A DNA stretch of 64,000 bases, taken from Volvox africanus. Lineage: Eukaryota; Chlorophyta; Chlorophyceae; Chlamydomonadales; Volvocaceae. How positions within the stretch are numbered: position 1 is the stretch's first letter; the number at the start of each line of letters is the position of its first letter. The notes under the pieces are model-generated. The model worked only from the letters and a program-made list of their open reading frames with translations, was not told the DNA's origin and did no database searches. The position numbers and the translations under genes were made by a program. The stretch is from positions 310,001 through 374,000 of the forward strand of contig BSDZ01000094.1 of the NCBI GenBank assembly GCA_030268105.1, written 5' to 3'. Positions 26,515 to 37,668 of this stretch are shown here, one piece after another.

Positions 26515-27606
26515 CACAATTGAACACGCACAAGCACGCATATACATAAGATACATAAGCACACATATTATATATATACACGCGTGTTTTTCGTGCTTAC
26601 TGGCCGTCTGCTCGCACACAGGTACGTGACTCCTTTCTCCATCGCCTATCTCTTCTTCTCCGTGGCTATTGGCTACTTCAAGTTGTGGGCCATGATCAGC
26701 GGGCTGCTTGGACTGGAAAAGAGCAAGACATGGAAGGTTACGCAGAAGTTCGGGTCCAAGCAGGTGCGCACGGGGGAGCTGCGGGCCTGATGGGAATCAT
26801 CACGTCTGCAGTACCCGTTACGGAGGTCTTTAATTCGTCGTACATTGTCGTACTTATTCTGCCTTCATTTTGGACACGATAAATTGCATTCTTTTTACTT
26901 AATGAGTCGGCACTAGGGGCGAATTCGTCTCCATTCAGACGAAATCTCTCTCCCATGACGTTTGTGTCAATGACGTCGTCGAAAGTAGTACGTAGTCCCT
27001 GGGGAGGAGAAGTATCGTACTATGTACGGCTCGGTAGCCATACAATGTACGACGAAACATATACACGATGTAAGGTGCAACGTTATCTGTCGCTCAGTGC
27101 TACGATTGCGCGCGACGTCACAGCCGTCATGTGTCGCTAGTGAAATTCACCGGCTTCATTACTGACCAAAGACTCTATCTCTACATATTTATCGATTTGC
27201 GGATATTACAATTATTGTCTTTAAGTAGGCTGACATTTATTTGTTTGGATGAGCGGGATGAGCGGGTTGAGAAGGATAGAGTCGGGGGCCATCCGATCAA
27301 TCCAGCCGAATATTTTACGTATTCATGCAATTCAAGATGAGCGGCAGCTACCCCGGGCGCCGAGTGCACCAAACATTGTGAACCTGCGACCTTGCTGCCA
27401 ACATTAGTTTATTCTCCACACCACAGACCGGCGGTGGCTTCCTCCACCGCATCCACCGGCCCTACACACTGGAATCGCTCCTGGCGCTCTACTACGCGGG
27501 CATGGGGGCAGCTGCCGGCGTGTACAGCAGCTGGATCATGCTGGGGTATTGCGCCCTCATGTCATTGGTCTTTCTCATCGTCAGCTTCGGCGATGCCTTC
27601 ATGTAG
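21192..27606 (+). CDS. CSLA/CSLC-like GT2 glycosyltransferase (mannan/glucan synthase family)
   Basis: Membrane glycosyltransferase likely to polymerise a beta-linked polysaccharide backbone in the Golgi. Exons: 21192-about 21512, 22220-22393, 22793-22879, 23182-23287, 23908-24035, 24362-24463, 25065-25228, 25871-26113, 26622-26763, 27427-27606; about 548 residues. All GT2 catalytic motifs are present: VLDDS, the split IFDA/DFEPP (DxD), VEDMDLS, and the split QQFR/WLSGP (QxxRW). VLIQLPMYNEE, RRDNRSGFKAGAM and FNFNGTAGVWRI match the plant CSLA/CSLC core. One N-terminal membrane helix precedes a Gly/Ala/Ser-rich linker; four or five helices follow the catalytic domain. The end of exon 1 is uncertain: CAG|GTAGCC keeps phase 0, but an extra exon before 22211 cannot be excluded. 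An in-frame ATG at 21111 exists; 21192 has the better context. It resembles the single CSLA/C-like gene of green algae. The actual product is unknown. Confidence 0.9.
21881..22056 (+). repeat. Polypyrimidine CTCCTCCTGC tandem repeat in Csl intron 1
   Basis: About 175 nt of almost pure pyrimidine, built from a 10-nt CTCCTCCTGC unit and decayed CTCC variants. It lies 150 nt before the exon 2 acceptor and could act as an extended polypyrimidine tract or a triplex-forming sequence. Confidence 0.9.
26466..26516 (+). repeat. (CA)n(TA)n microsatellite in Csl intron 8
   Basis: A compound dinucleotide run in the intron 26114-26621. CACACA is followed directly by TATATA. Confidence 0.95.
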
Positions 27607-27663
27607 GGGAGGGCAGCTGCATTGGGATGGAATAAAGGCATGACTATCTTCACTGATGCTGAA

Positions 27664-27750
27664 TGAGTCAGCAGATCTCATGAGTCAGCAGATGAGTCAA
27701 TCAAAGCAAGATTATCTTTACTGATGATGCATGAGTAAGCAGATGAGTCA
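27664..27750 (+). repeat. Cluster of four TGAGTCA elements in the Csl 3' region
   Basis: TGAGTCA at 27664, 27681, 27693 and 27744, plus a TGAGTAA at 27732. Most are followed by GCAG. They sit between the Csl stop codon and its candidate poly(A) signal. As DNA they match a bZIP/AP-1-type core; as RNA they would be a repeated 3' UTR element. Confidence 0.8.
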
Positions 27751-27761
27751 GCAGTCACACG

Positions 27762-27766
27762 TGTAA
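27762..27766 (+). terminator. Candidate poly(A) signal TGTAA of the Csl gene
   Basis: TGTAA is the usual volvocine polyadenylation signal. This one is 156 nt past the stop codon, a normal distance. Confidence 0.55.
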
Positions 27767-30339
27767 ATAGAATTACCTAAAAATGATTCCGTCCACCGAC
27801 GATATATATGCTGCTACACGCATATGGTCGGGATCTATCCGTACACACCAACCGGTTCCGTTGTCGGTTGCTCGGAACCCTCAGCTGATCCAGCGAGGGA
27901 GGGAGGGGGGGGACAGGAAGGGAGGGACAGGGAGGGAGGGAAGGGGGAAGAGGGCCGGCAGGGGTTTTCATTCACAATCATACACAACAGGTAAGGCACG
28001 CCACTGTGTCACAACGGTGAGGACCCCGGTTTTAGAGACTTGCGAGCCGACCAGGAATGGAGTTGAGGCCGCCGTTAGTAAATCCGGCAGATCCCACTGG
28101 ATGCTGGTGGTGGGTACTGAACCACCCCCACCTACCACCGGGAACGTCACTGATTTCGGAGCAGTCGACATGCCTAGGGACTGGGTGAACGGATGAGGGT
28201 GCCCCGAAAATGGCATAACGGGGAAACGCAGGGACTGCCGAGTAGTGGCCACGGGTGCAGCAAAGCCCCCCTATCCCACACACATACACACACGTATATA
28301 CATAACATTATTGTACGTAATGCGGAAACTGCAAGAGAGGCCCAGTCGTGGTGACGCATGCATTGGCAGGGAGTGACGTAGGCAGGTAGCTAGGAGGAAG
28401 TCAGCACGTATGTATCCATGCAAGGAAGATGCATGCGTGTAATGAGGACTAGGAATCGGTGACGGCTGGTGTTGTAATGCGAAGATGACATGACAAGCTG
28501 CTGCTGGATGATGGCAGCTCGGTGGCGAGCAAGTGTGATGCCTGCTGCATCAGAATAATGGCTGCGGTGACGTAACGGTGTGGTGGTAGTTTAGTTGGGA
28601 GTAACCGAACGGGGTAATCTAACTGAAACGGGGTACGTGGTGTTCGTAGTGATTATGCATGGTGGCAATGAAAATGGCAATGGAAATGCCAGCATATATA
28701 GTGCTCGCTTATTTGTTTGTCGTACTTGATTGTGCTATTCACCAGTCTATCTGATCTGTCAGCTGGAAGATGGTGAGGAACACAGCAGGAGAAGGATTTA
28801 GACCAGTTGTTGATGTTGATAGGGTTTGAGGGTTTTAGTGCATTGCCGGAGATAGATCATAGATCGCAGATGTCGCATGCTGACGAGCATCTGCTATTTA
28901 AACAAATTTCTTCCGGGTTGCATAGTTCCTTTATCGTACGCATCGTACACCTGATGACACGTGGGCGGGATGCAGAGCACGTACCGTACATGCATTTCCG
29001 GTTCCAGATGCCACGATGCCGTTGGCATCGTGAATAGGTAGCCTGAACCGCTCCGCTAGGCCAGCAAGCCACTGAATATCTAGCCTTGGGATTACTTATT
29101 TGATGACGGACCCAGCAGCCACACAAACATCTGCATTTGCATCTCTGCACAAGGCAGGGACCCTCCAAGCAAGTTGGTTGCGGTGGAGCCGGCGAGCACG
29201 CACTGCCGCTCTTCGTTGCTCCAGGCGAGACCTGGAACCTGTAAGCGTCTCTTCGTTCGGTTGCCTTTGCTTGGGTGCTAGGGTAAACATGTGACTCTAC
29301 CGTGTCCCTTGGTTAGCCAGCAGCTCCTGAAACTTGGGTGCGATTAATGTTGTATTTGCTTGCTCGCTTGCTTGCTGATAGGATGATATTCGAGGGATGA
29401 CTAGCCGGGGCTCGTAACCTGACGTGAACTGAGTTGATAATGGGGCTAGATATAGACAGTCAACCAAAGAGAAAAGAACACTCAGCCGCCTAACATAGGA
29501 AGAACTCCTGCCGTATAACTGTTTCCGGTTTTCCGGCAAAATGCCCAACTTAAAGCAACAAGCCAGAGCAGATTGCTCTGCTCTGCTCTGGCTTGAGGGC
29601 TCTGCTCTGCAAGAAGCTCAGCACGAAGGTCTCACCGTACTCTCGCACTTTCACAACATTTCTTATCTGCAATTGAGCTGTACAGGACTTTTCTGGCCAC
29701 CCAGCCCTTCAGTTTCAAGCACGCATCCGCTCGACGAGGGGCTTGCGCTCAACCACTCATTAAGACCTCATGATAACTTGTGGTTACTTCGACATGTTGA
29801 TTTTTAAAGGAAAATTTATTTGCATCCATACAACACCCATCGTCTTGTCATTGATCGCGCTGGGAACGACGTTATATTAAACCTAGACAGCTCGGTGAAC
29901 AGTTTAATTTCAAGGGCTATTTTTAAGCCGGAATACCGGATGCTCCCAGGTGAATCGTTGCTAGCCGGTTGGCCCGCTGTATTTCCTGTTGCAGAATTTC
30001 CTGCCTTTGAAACTTATACTTGAAACCATGTTATACTAATTAATAAGTTGAGCCGAGGTGAAGCGTATACTATGCTGGACTTTGTGCACATCAAAACACG
30101 GCAACCGCCAACGACCAAGTAAATTTGGCAAATGTTTATGTCTAGGCACAGGCAATCTTTATTAGAATATATAGCAGTTACCGAATTCATCTGCCTCGCT
30201 GCGATTATGTGACTTAATATACTTCGATGACTTCACGGAGGCTGCACCCACACGGTTATTGCTCTGTATTTTTTAATTTTTGTATCTGAGAATAGAGGAA
30301 TTTTCTATGTGATCGTCACAGTAATAACTTCAGCAAAAA

Positions 30340-33300
30340 ATGGCTGTCGTTGTTAGCGAGCCTCTGCATGAGCTAGTCGGTGGTGGTGAAAATGCCAAGT
30401 ACATCAAGGAATGTACTGAGATGTATCTATGCGGCAAAGGCATCGAGAAGATTCGTGGGTTTGAGCCATTTGTAAACCTGGAGAGCCTGTGGATTAACGG
30501 CAACAAGCTGAAGAAGCTGAATAACCTAGACAAACAAAAGCGACTTAAGGCTCTATATGCTCATGTGAGTCGGCGATCGAGGTCGGTATCCGCCTGAGTA
30601 CATCTCTGGGGATGGGCTGTGCACAAGCCGCACATGGCCATTTGTTGTACTATATTCTAATACTGTGGAGCTTAGCCTCTCGGGGGTGTGAAATCTGCGC
30701 TTTCCAAAATGGTGCCCTGGAAACCCGCATCTCAATTCCTTGCCGCCTGCCCGTCCCCTGTATGTCTCAGGATAACCAAATCTGTACGCTGAAGGGGAGC
30801 CTAACAATCTTCAAGTTCCTGGAAATGTTAGATTTAAGCAATAATCAAGTAAGATTTGCCATACGGCTTCCGGTATCTGGGCCAGCAGCCCCGGGAGTGG
30901 GAGACGTCTCAGCGGCCATACCCTTGGCTAGCTGTGGGCGCGGACCTTACGTCAGATCTCTAAACGTGAGCATATCCCAAGGTTCCCGCAGATTGGCCCA
31001 GGAGTGGTGTCACGACAGAGTCACATCCCCATATCCCCCCATATCCCGCCATATCCCGCCATATTCACGCCATCCTCATGCCCATCTACCTATCCATCCG
31101 CCAGTCTGTTTGTTTGTCAAACTCACGCGCCAAGAACGCTACACTTAGCTGAACAAGGTTCCCTGCGCCCGCCGCCCTGCATCTCCGGGCTCAACCCCAT
31201 AGCTCCGAGACCTCGAGAAGCAGATTAAAGTGCTTGAGAAGTTCAAGTTTCTTCAGGAGCTTAATTTGAAGGGCAATCCGTAAGATCAATTCGGAGGGCT
31301 GGGCGGTGGCCGATGTCGGATGCAAGGATGCCGGGGACCGAAGGGGGCTGGTCTGGTCTGGGTGAGGTGGTGGTCCTTCTCTTATCCAGGTCACCACACC
31401 TATGGCGATTGGGATACCCCCTCACGCCAACGTTAGATTTTGGGGTTCGGGTCCTGGGCAGGTGCATGGACGCGGGCATCGTAGGCCTTGTATGAGGGTG
31501 TCCAGGGAAGGTTTACGCATATGGCAGGACAGATGACAACGTTCTGTGCAGTGAGTGCCGCTAACTGCTGACAGTCCTCCTCGCGTATTGCTACCCCATG
31601 CCGTTCCTATGCCGTTCCATGTCCGCTCTTTTCCTGCCGCTGGGCCCCAGGATGTGTGAGGAGCCGGACTACCGGTTGATTGTGATCCATCGCATGCCCG
31701 GCCTTAAGGTGCTCGATCAACATGCGATCAGCCCGCTGGAGCGGCGCAAGGCAGCAGGCGTCATCGGTGGCGATGTGGCCACGCTAACCGTCGCGTTTGG
31801 TGTGCGCGTTCCACCGTATGACCCGGCATGGGACGAGAAGGTTCCGGAACGATCAGTGCTGGAGCAGGACATGTCTAAGGTGCAGAGAAACATGGAAAAA
31901 CGATGGTGGCCAGGGCCCTGGGCGGAACGGGGATGTGGAGGGATTTGGCACTGTGAGCGTTGCGGACGATAACCGCTATGATGTACAGGCCACAACCCAG
32001 GAAGCCAAGAAACGGCTGTTCCGCCACCGGTAGTTAACCTCTGGCTGACATGCAAAAGCCAGCCATTTGGCTTCTTACCCTCGAACCTCGTCAGTTTCGG
32101 CCAATCCGTCCTGGCCTGGCTTGAGCCCTGTCCGGGCCTGGTCCGCATTGCAGGAGGCCATCGCTATTCGGGAGAACCTGCGGCACGAGGCGTACATGAA
32201 GGAGCGGGGTATGTACATGCATGACCCGCACCCGGAGCCGCCGCGGGGCTCCTCACTGCCGCCAAATGCAGGCACAGTACGGGCCATGCAGGTATGGCGC
32301 CAGCAACAGGAGGCGCAGCAACAACAGCAGGGCACGCCGGTTGCAGGGCCCACAGCAGCTGCGGCTGCGGCACTCGCGAACGAGACGGCGCAAAGAGACA
32401 GCGGCATCGGAGCAGGCAGTAGTACCCGTGGGGTCCTCAGTGGCACAGGCTCCGCGGCGATGCTCGGAACACGACAACAGCAGGGGCAAGGCGGGCAGGG
32501 CAAACGGAGAGGAGCGCAAAGCGGCAGGAGTGGGAGCTTAAGTGGGACCGGCAGTGGTGGTGGGAGGTCGCCGGCAGATGGGCGAAGTCCGAGCAGGACG
32601 GGGACTACGAATTCGGCAGGTGGGTGGAGTCACCTTGCGTCCTTTCCTCCGTGTGATGTGTTATTGCGGTCCGGTCATGGCGAACGACTGAATTGGGGAT
32701 GGAAGTACTGATCGACTGGAGCCGCAGAGTTGGCGGATTTAGGGGCCTTAGGGACACCAATTGCTAACTGCTGCTGATCGCGCTCTTTCTCTGCTTCCCG
32801 GCCACCCCGGCCTGTCCTCTTCCATTTCCATAGTTGCTTTCATAACCCAGGGACCTTTACCGCCCCCCTTTCTGTGGTCACCTATTCTTCGCGTTTATTT
32901 GCACAATGCTTTCCCTGAACTCCCCATAGACGGCTACGTGCCGCGAGACCAGCTGGTGCTGTACACGTTGCGGTCAGGTCAGGACCCGCTGGCGGGACAG
33001 GGAGCTGCGGTAACGACGCTCACGAAGCCTCCTCCAGGTGAGGTCCACAAGACAGGGGCCCGTTGCCAATGTCAATGGACGTTACACTTCGTGAATGGAC
33101 TTGGCTTGGACTGAGGTTGGCCTCAAGATCCGTGGACGTAGGAGAGGACGTAGAAAGGGCCCCGGACGATATAGAAGATGGGGTAAACGGAAGCGCAGAA
33201 TGGGGGGACTGCATTTATCGACTTGCAGCCTTGTAGACCTAACAAGTCCGTCTATCCACCTGTCTGCGCCCGCGGAATGAATGCCGAAACTGATCTGTCC

Positions 33301-33612
33301 GGTCTGCAGCCCTTGGTCCGAGCGGCCCGGATGTAGGTGTTGTGACTGGTCAGCCTTTCGGACCACTCTATACGAAGGGGATTGGTCTTTTGAGGTTACC
33401 TGCAGATTGCATCACATTACACCACGCTAGGTCACACGCGGTCTTCCTGACGCAAGTTCCATCAGGCATTCAATACCGCGCGTCCATGGGGTTACTGCTG
33501 GTCCCGTGCAGGCTCCATCCGGTTCGAGCAGCAGGAGTATGAGCAGTTCCTGCAGCAGAAGGCGGCGGGATCGCCCGGTTGGCAGCTGGGCAAGGCCGTG
33601 GTGCAGCTCTGA
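30340..33612 (+). CDS. LRRC72-like leucine-rich-repeat protein
   Basis: Exons 30340-30564, 30771-30848, 31203-31279, 31651-31879, 31989-32029, 32126-32619, 32930-33037, 33512-33612; phases agree, 450 residues. Residues 20-145 are SDS22-type leucine-rich repeats (YLCGKGIEKIRGFEPF, LESLWINGNKL, LEMLDLSNNQ, LQELNLKGNP), capped by a C-terminal segment IHRMPGLKVLDQHAISPLER that matches LRRC72 (HLPGVELLDRNQVTEKER type), as does the following AFGxxVxxxDPxW stretch. After residue 215 the chain is low-complexity, rich in Q, A, G, S and R, ending with a conserved-looking helix (FEQQEYEQFLQQKAAG). LRRC72 is poorly studied; similar LRR proteins work in cilia, so a ciliary role is inference. The acceptor of exon 6 (TTGAG) is weak and was chosen because it keeps phase. 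Confidence 0.8.
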
Positions 33613-35145
33613 CATAGCCATGGCTGCCTCCCAGGGTAGGGCCTTCTTCGCCCGTCTGTCCGTCACTCCTGCGCATCGCTGCTTCAACTCTCCACGCTGC
33701 CAGATTTTCACCCATGATTCATGTGGCTCCGCGGCACCAGCTGGCGGGTAGAAAGAGAGCTAGAATTGACTCGCTGTTGTATCCCGCTGAGGCATAGCGG
33801 TCTGTGCAGTGGTAGCAGGTCCTGCCATAAAGGCTGCACATTTTGATTGCAGGTTCAACATAAGCGTCTAAAAGGCTGGTGAACTGTGATTGAGTTTCTA
33901 GGAAGCGTGGCTGTGGCTTTGCCTAGCAGTTCTAGCGGTTTGGGGTTGATGGTACAACATCGGCCGTTCAGGAGATGACTCTGCATTCTTGCAGCGAGTC
34001 GTGGTGGGAGCCGTGTGTGCTGGAAAAAGGGATGGACTGCCCTACTGAATGTTCCGAGGACTATTGCGTGTATTCATAATGCGTGATAATTTCCCTTCAG
34101 ACGAGGCTTAGTTTGTTAGCGGATACGAATAGGCATGTTGCCAACAGATTAGGCATTTACTAGACGAGGTGTGGGGGTTACCATAGAGGTGAGGATGTCC
34201 AACGTTGACCCGCGGAAGCGCGGCTCAGCGCAACAGACCGAGTGCCAAAAGGGCACAAGCGGCCAATCACGATATTTGTAGTCACTAGAGGGGAACCCAC
34301 TCAAGACTAGACGCGAAGAACACTCACTCCCGCATACACTGGTCGAGCACGCCCATCTCAAGACACATGCACACGACCTTACACCAGTATGACGCGTCAA
34401 ACACACACACCAAGACACATAGCTGCACATTCACAAGCCACGGCGCGGTGTCCTGCCCGTTGCTACCTCACAGCAACGTCTTCACTCCTGACAGACGCCA
34501 AAGCACCTGCGTGCTGCAGCCGCGCGCAGCTGCCAATTGCCCCAGCGTGCACACGGCCCGCATGCGGCGATTATGGAACCCATCCTGCGCTCAATCCCGC
34601 CACCTCCCCCCCCCCCATTCGACCACTAAGAGACCCTAAAGAGGAGCCATGGCGAGAGAAAGTGAGCAGCCTATCAGGATCCCTGACTTGCCTTCAATCC
34701 GCAACTGCTGCTCAAAAGAACCACAGGACTCGAAGGGCTGCGTTGCAAGCATGCCACAACACAATGCCCTTCAGGACCCATAGCGCTATACATCAGATTG
34801 GCCGGATCCTTGGCAAGACTACAACCCACAGACACACACAACAAAGACACAAGGGCGGCGTCATTTACGCAGGCGGCGGATTTGTCACATGGTGTACAGG
34901 CGCGCATGGTTGTGTGAGCAACCCACGGGCTGTCCTATCTATGGCAAAACTGCAGCGTCTGCGAGGTGGGGTCGGCGGCGGCTCACGCACACATACACGC
35001 AAACAACACACACAGTGGTCTTCTTCTCTTGGGAAGCTCTATAAGCGAGGGAGTCGTTAAAGGGAGGATTATAACGCAGCTGCTCTTCCGCATCCACTTT
35101 CCCAGCGGCGTTTCGTCTACCCCTCACCATCCGCCCGCAGATCGC
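33613..35145. other. 3' region shared by convergent LRRC72-like and NAB1 genes
   Basis: 1.5 kb between two converging stop codons. It contains both 3' leaders; a TTACA (minus-strand TGTAA) at 34379-34383 is the best NAB1 signal I see. No other gene is supported; the open frame at 34389-35060 has no domain. Confidence 0.55.
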
Positions 35146-37243
35146 TTATGCAAAACGGTCCAGCCGCACACTTATTGTGCGACCGTCAATCTGGCTGTTG
35201 TTCATCTTCTCGCACGCCTGCGCGGCGTCCTCCTTAGTGGTGAACCGGACCGTGCCGAAACCCCTGTGCCAGTGTCAGTGCCGCAGTAGGGGTTAGGATT
35301 GAACAGAAGATAACAGAATGCAATGCGCAAGGCAGCGTGTCGATGACCGCCGCAGTAGGGGTAGATGTGATGCGTGACGTGCACATACTTACACGTCATT
35401 GGTGTGGTTTCAGCTACCACAAGGTAATGTAGTGCCGTTCACGCCGCAATCCCACTGGACATCAAGCAGCAACATACCTTGATCGCCCCCATGCGTCGTA
35501 CACAACATCAGCACGCTCCACCCTCCACTCCTTGAAGTGATCCTTCAACTGCTGCCACTGGCAGCTCCATGGCAAGTTGTGTACCACAACCTGAAGCACC
35601 GTCGAGGGTCCGAACGGCCGGAGACGCGAATCATAGAAATTCAAGTCCACATCGATCTCAACGTTACCTAGTTGCCTCCGCCGCAGAGGCAAGTCCACTT
35701 CCTGATAGTGGTACCCTCCTCCCCTCGTACCCGACTTCAAAACAGCGGGGCCTGATGGCCCATAGTGCTCAATCCTGTTCCTCATTGCAGCAGTGGTTCG
35801 TAGGGACGCATGACAGTGCGTAATTAGCGCACACCCAAATCGAAGGATAGCGAGCGCACCTGCAGTCCCGACGGCTCGCCCGTCGGCTCCATGCCAACAC
35901 CAGGCATGGGCATGCCGGGGTACGGCATACCCTGGATCATGCCCTGCATGGGCATGCCGCCACGGCCGCGACCCCGACCCCGTCCTGTCGGATCTGCGCA
36001 GCAGAGAGTGGTGACAACAGGTCATGTGCTACGTCAGAAAGAGGACGTTCTGAATGGAGGCGCCCGTTGGATTAGGACCGATATATCTTATTGGGAGTTT
36101 TGTATGGCTCCACTAGAATTACCATAACGTGATGTGCAAAAAAATTAGAGCCAGTTGCTCTCACGGTTAAGATATTGGAATACCTAACAAGGCAACTGAC
36201 GGCCACCGATGCCTTGCGTCCAGATTTCTGAAGCTGCCCAATAGCGGTGCGTTCAACCCAATCGTATACATTATGTGCATCCCAATTAGTTGGCAAAGAC
36301 CAACGCTCGGGATGGGGCCTCACATACCGGCCGGGAAGAAGTAATAACCGGGGTACATAGGCGGCATCTGCGGGTAGCCATAGGCAGCGTAGGCTCCGCG
36401 GGCACCACGAGCTCGGCCACGACCGCGACCACCGCCACGGAAGTTCCGCGGAGCCCCCTGAAGGGTTGTTAACGGTGGAAGAAGGCCGGCAATGAATAAA
36501 GCCCCTGGCGCAGCATCCTCAACTGCGGACGCTGCCGAGACTGTAACGAGGACGGTCGACTCGACATACGTAACGCGATGGGAGGGACTGCCAACTTGGA
36601 ATAGATGAAATTAAACTTCAGAAATCTCTGAAGCTTCAATCAGCGCACATAGGAGCAAGCCCTTACCTCCGGGGCCGCCCCACCAGGCCCAGACACGCTC
36701 ACAGCCTTGGACCTGCCATCAGGACCAGCCTCAACCTCAAACTCAACAGCTTCTCCCTCCCGCAGGCTGCGGAAGCCATCGGAGTTGATGTTGGTCTGCG
36801 CAGCAGAATTGCAACATTCATCCGAGAGCACGTACGGCGCGACACTGTGCAGGCCCCTGTTTGATGTGATAAGTGTTTTGTGAACGCCTTGAGACACTAA
36901 GGAAAGATGCGATAAGAGCGCGGGCGCAAAGACACAAGGCCAATTGTCGTTTTAGCGCGCCCCCGAGCAACCCAGGGCTCATGGAGTGCATTGTATCCTA
37001 AAGCACAGCAACGACATATCAATGCATTGAATCAATGTCTGAAAATCGTAGTCCTCTGGACCAACGAACAACCCTGCCAGGCCATTCTCGGTCTCGACGG
37101 CTGAACGCCAACAATAACAAGCCCCAAGCGCCGACCTGATGAACAAAGAGGTCCTCGCCTCCACCCTCCGGTGTGATGAATCCAAAGCCCTTCGTGGCGT
37201 TGAACCACTTGACGGTTCCCCGTTGCCTGAGCTGCTCGCCCAT
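35146..37243 (-). CDS. NAB1: NAB1, cold-shock-domain plus RRM translational repressor
   Basis: In Chlamydomonas, NAB1 binds mRNAs of light-harvesting proteins (LHCBM) in the cytosol and holds them untranslated, tuning photosystem II antenna size. Exons in transcript order: 37136-37243, 36667-36795, 36328-36457, 35860-35993, 35478-35590, 35146-35263; 243 residues, all junctions in phase. Residues 1-79 are a cold-shock domain ([18 protein letters not shown]); 80-105 an RGG/RG region; 106-166 a Gly/Met/Pro linker; 167-243 an RRM ([26 protein letters not shown]). Arg90 and Arg92, methylated in Chlamydomonas, keep the same numbers. Cys177 and Cys222 are 45 apart, like redox-sensitive Cys181 and Cys226 of the 247-residue Chlamydomonas protein. 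So both known switches should operate. It lies downstream of the coiled-coil gene on the same strand, with its own 425-bp upstream region. Confidence 0.96.
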
Positions 37244-37668
37244 TCCCGCGACCCTCCACGCTCAATAAGCGTTCGGGGCCAGCTTTCGGCAGCTTGCAGG
37301 ACAAGGGCTGCCCGTCTGTTGGTGAAGCTGGTCGGCGCGAAGCAGGACTGAGCCAGCGCAGAGCCGAGATCATTTTGGTCGAGTACGGCAGAGATCTGTT
37401 GTACTCTAGCCATTCTGTTTTTTCTCATTGACGGTTATCCCTTCCTTGCGAAGCTAGTTGTGGGCTGTTTGAAATGTGAAATTGGAAATGAATATATGCC
37501 ATGGCTCAATTCCTTCCTAAGGCTCAGTCGAGACCTATTTTTGCTTGCTAAGGCCGTGACGGTGGCAAGGACACTGACCGATAAGTTACAAAGGTGAAAG
37601 ATCATTTTCACTTTTAAATGCCCTGAAGAGTTTCCAGCGACATCATTGGCCCAGCCAGGATATGCACG
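37244..37668 (-). promoter_or_regulatory. NAB1 upstream region
   Basis: 425 bp between the stop of the coiled-coil gene and the NAB1 start. Two GTAC cores, at 37383-37386 and 37401-37404, lie 140-160 bp upstream of the start codon. GTAC is the core bound by SBP-type factors, including the Chlamydomonas NAB1 activator LCRF. GTAC is common, so this is only suggestive. Confidence 0.45.
37586..37590 (-). terminator. Candidate poly(A) signal TGTAA of the coiled-coil gene
   Basis: TTACA on the plus strand, about 80 nt past the stop codon at 37669. It leaves about 340 bp for the NAB1 promoter. Confidence 0.55.

Larger units (their letters stand above)
27607..30339. other. Intergenic region, Csl gene to LRRC72-like gene
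   Basis: 2.7 kb with no supportable gene. It holds the Csl 3' leader with its TGAGTCA cluster, a G-rich tract at 27893-27956, a short hairpin (29012-29020 with 29024-29032), a 13-bp perfect inverted repeat (29560-29572 with 29582-29594) built on GCTCTGCTCTG, and the LRRC72-like promoter. Open frames here are short and match nothing I know. Confidence 0.6.

Noticed and set aside
32075..32519. Minus-strand alanine/cysteine-rich frames of 88-142 residues
   Set aside because: Shadows of the low-complexity exon 6 of the LRRC72-like gene on the plus strand.
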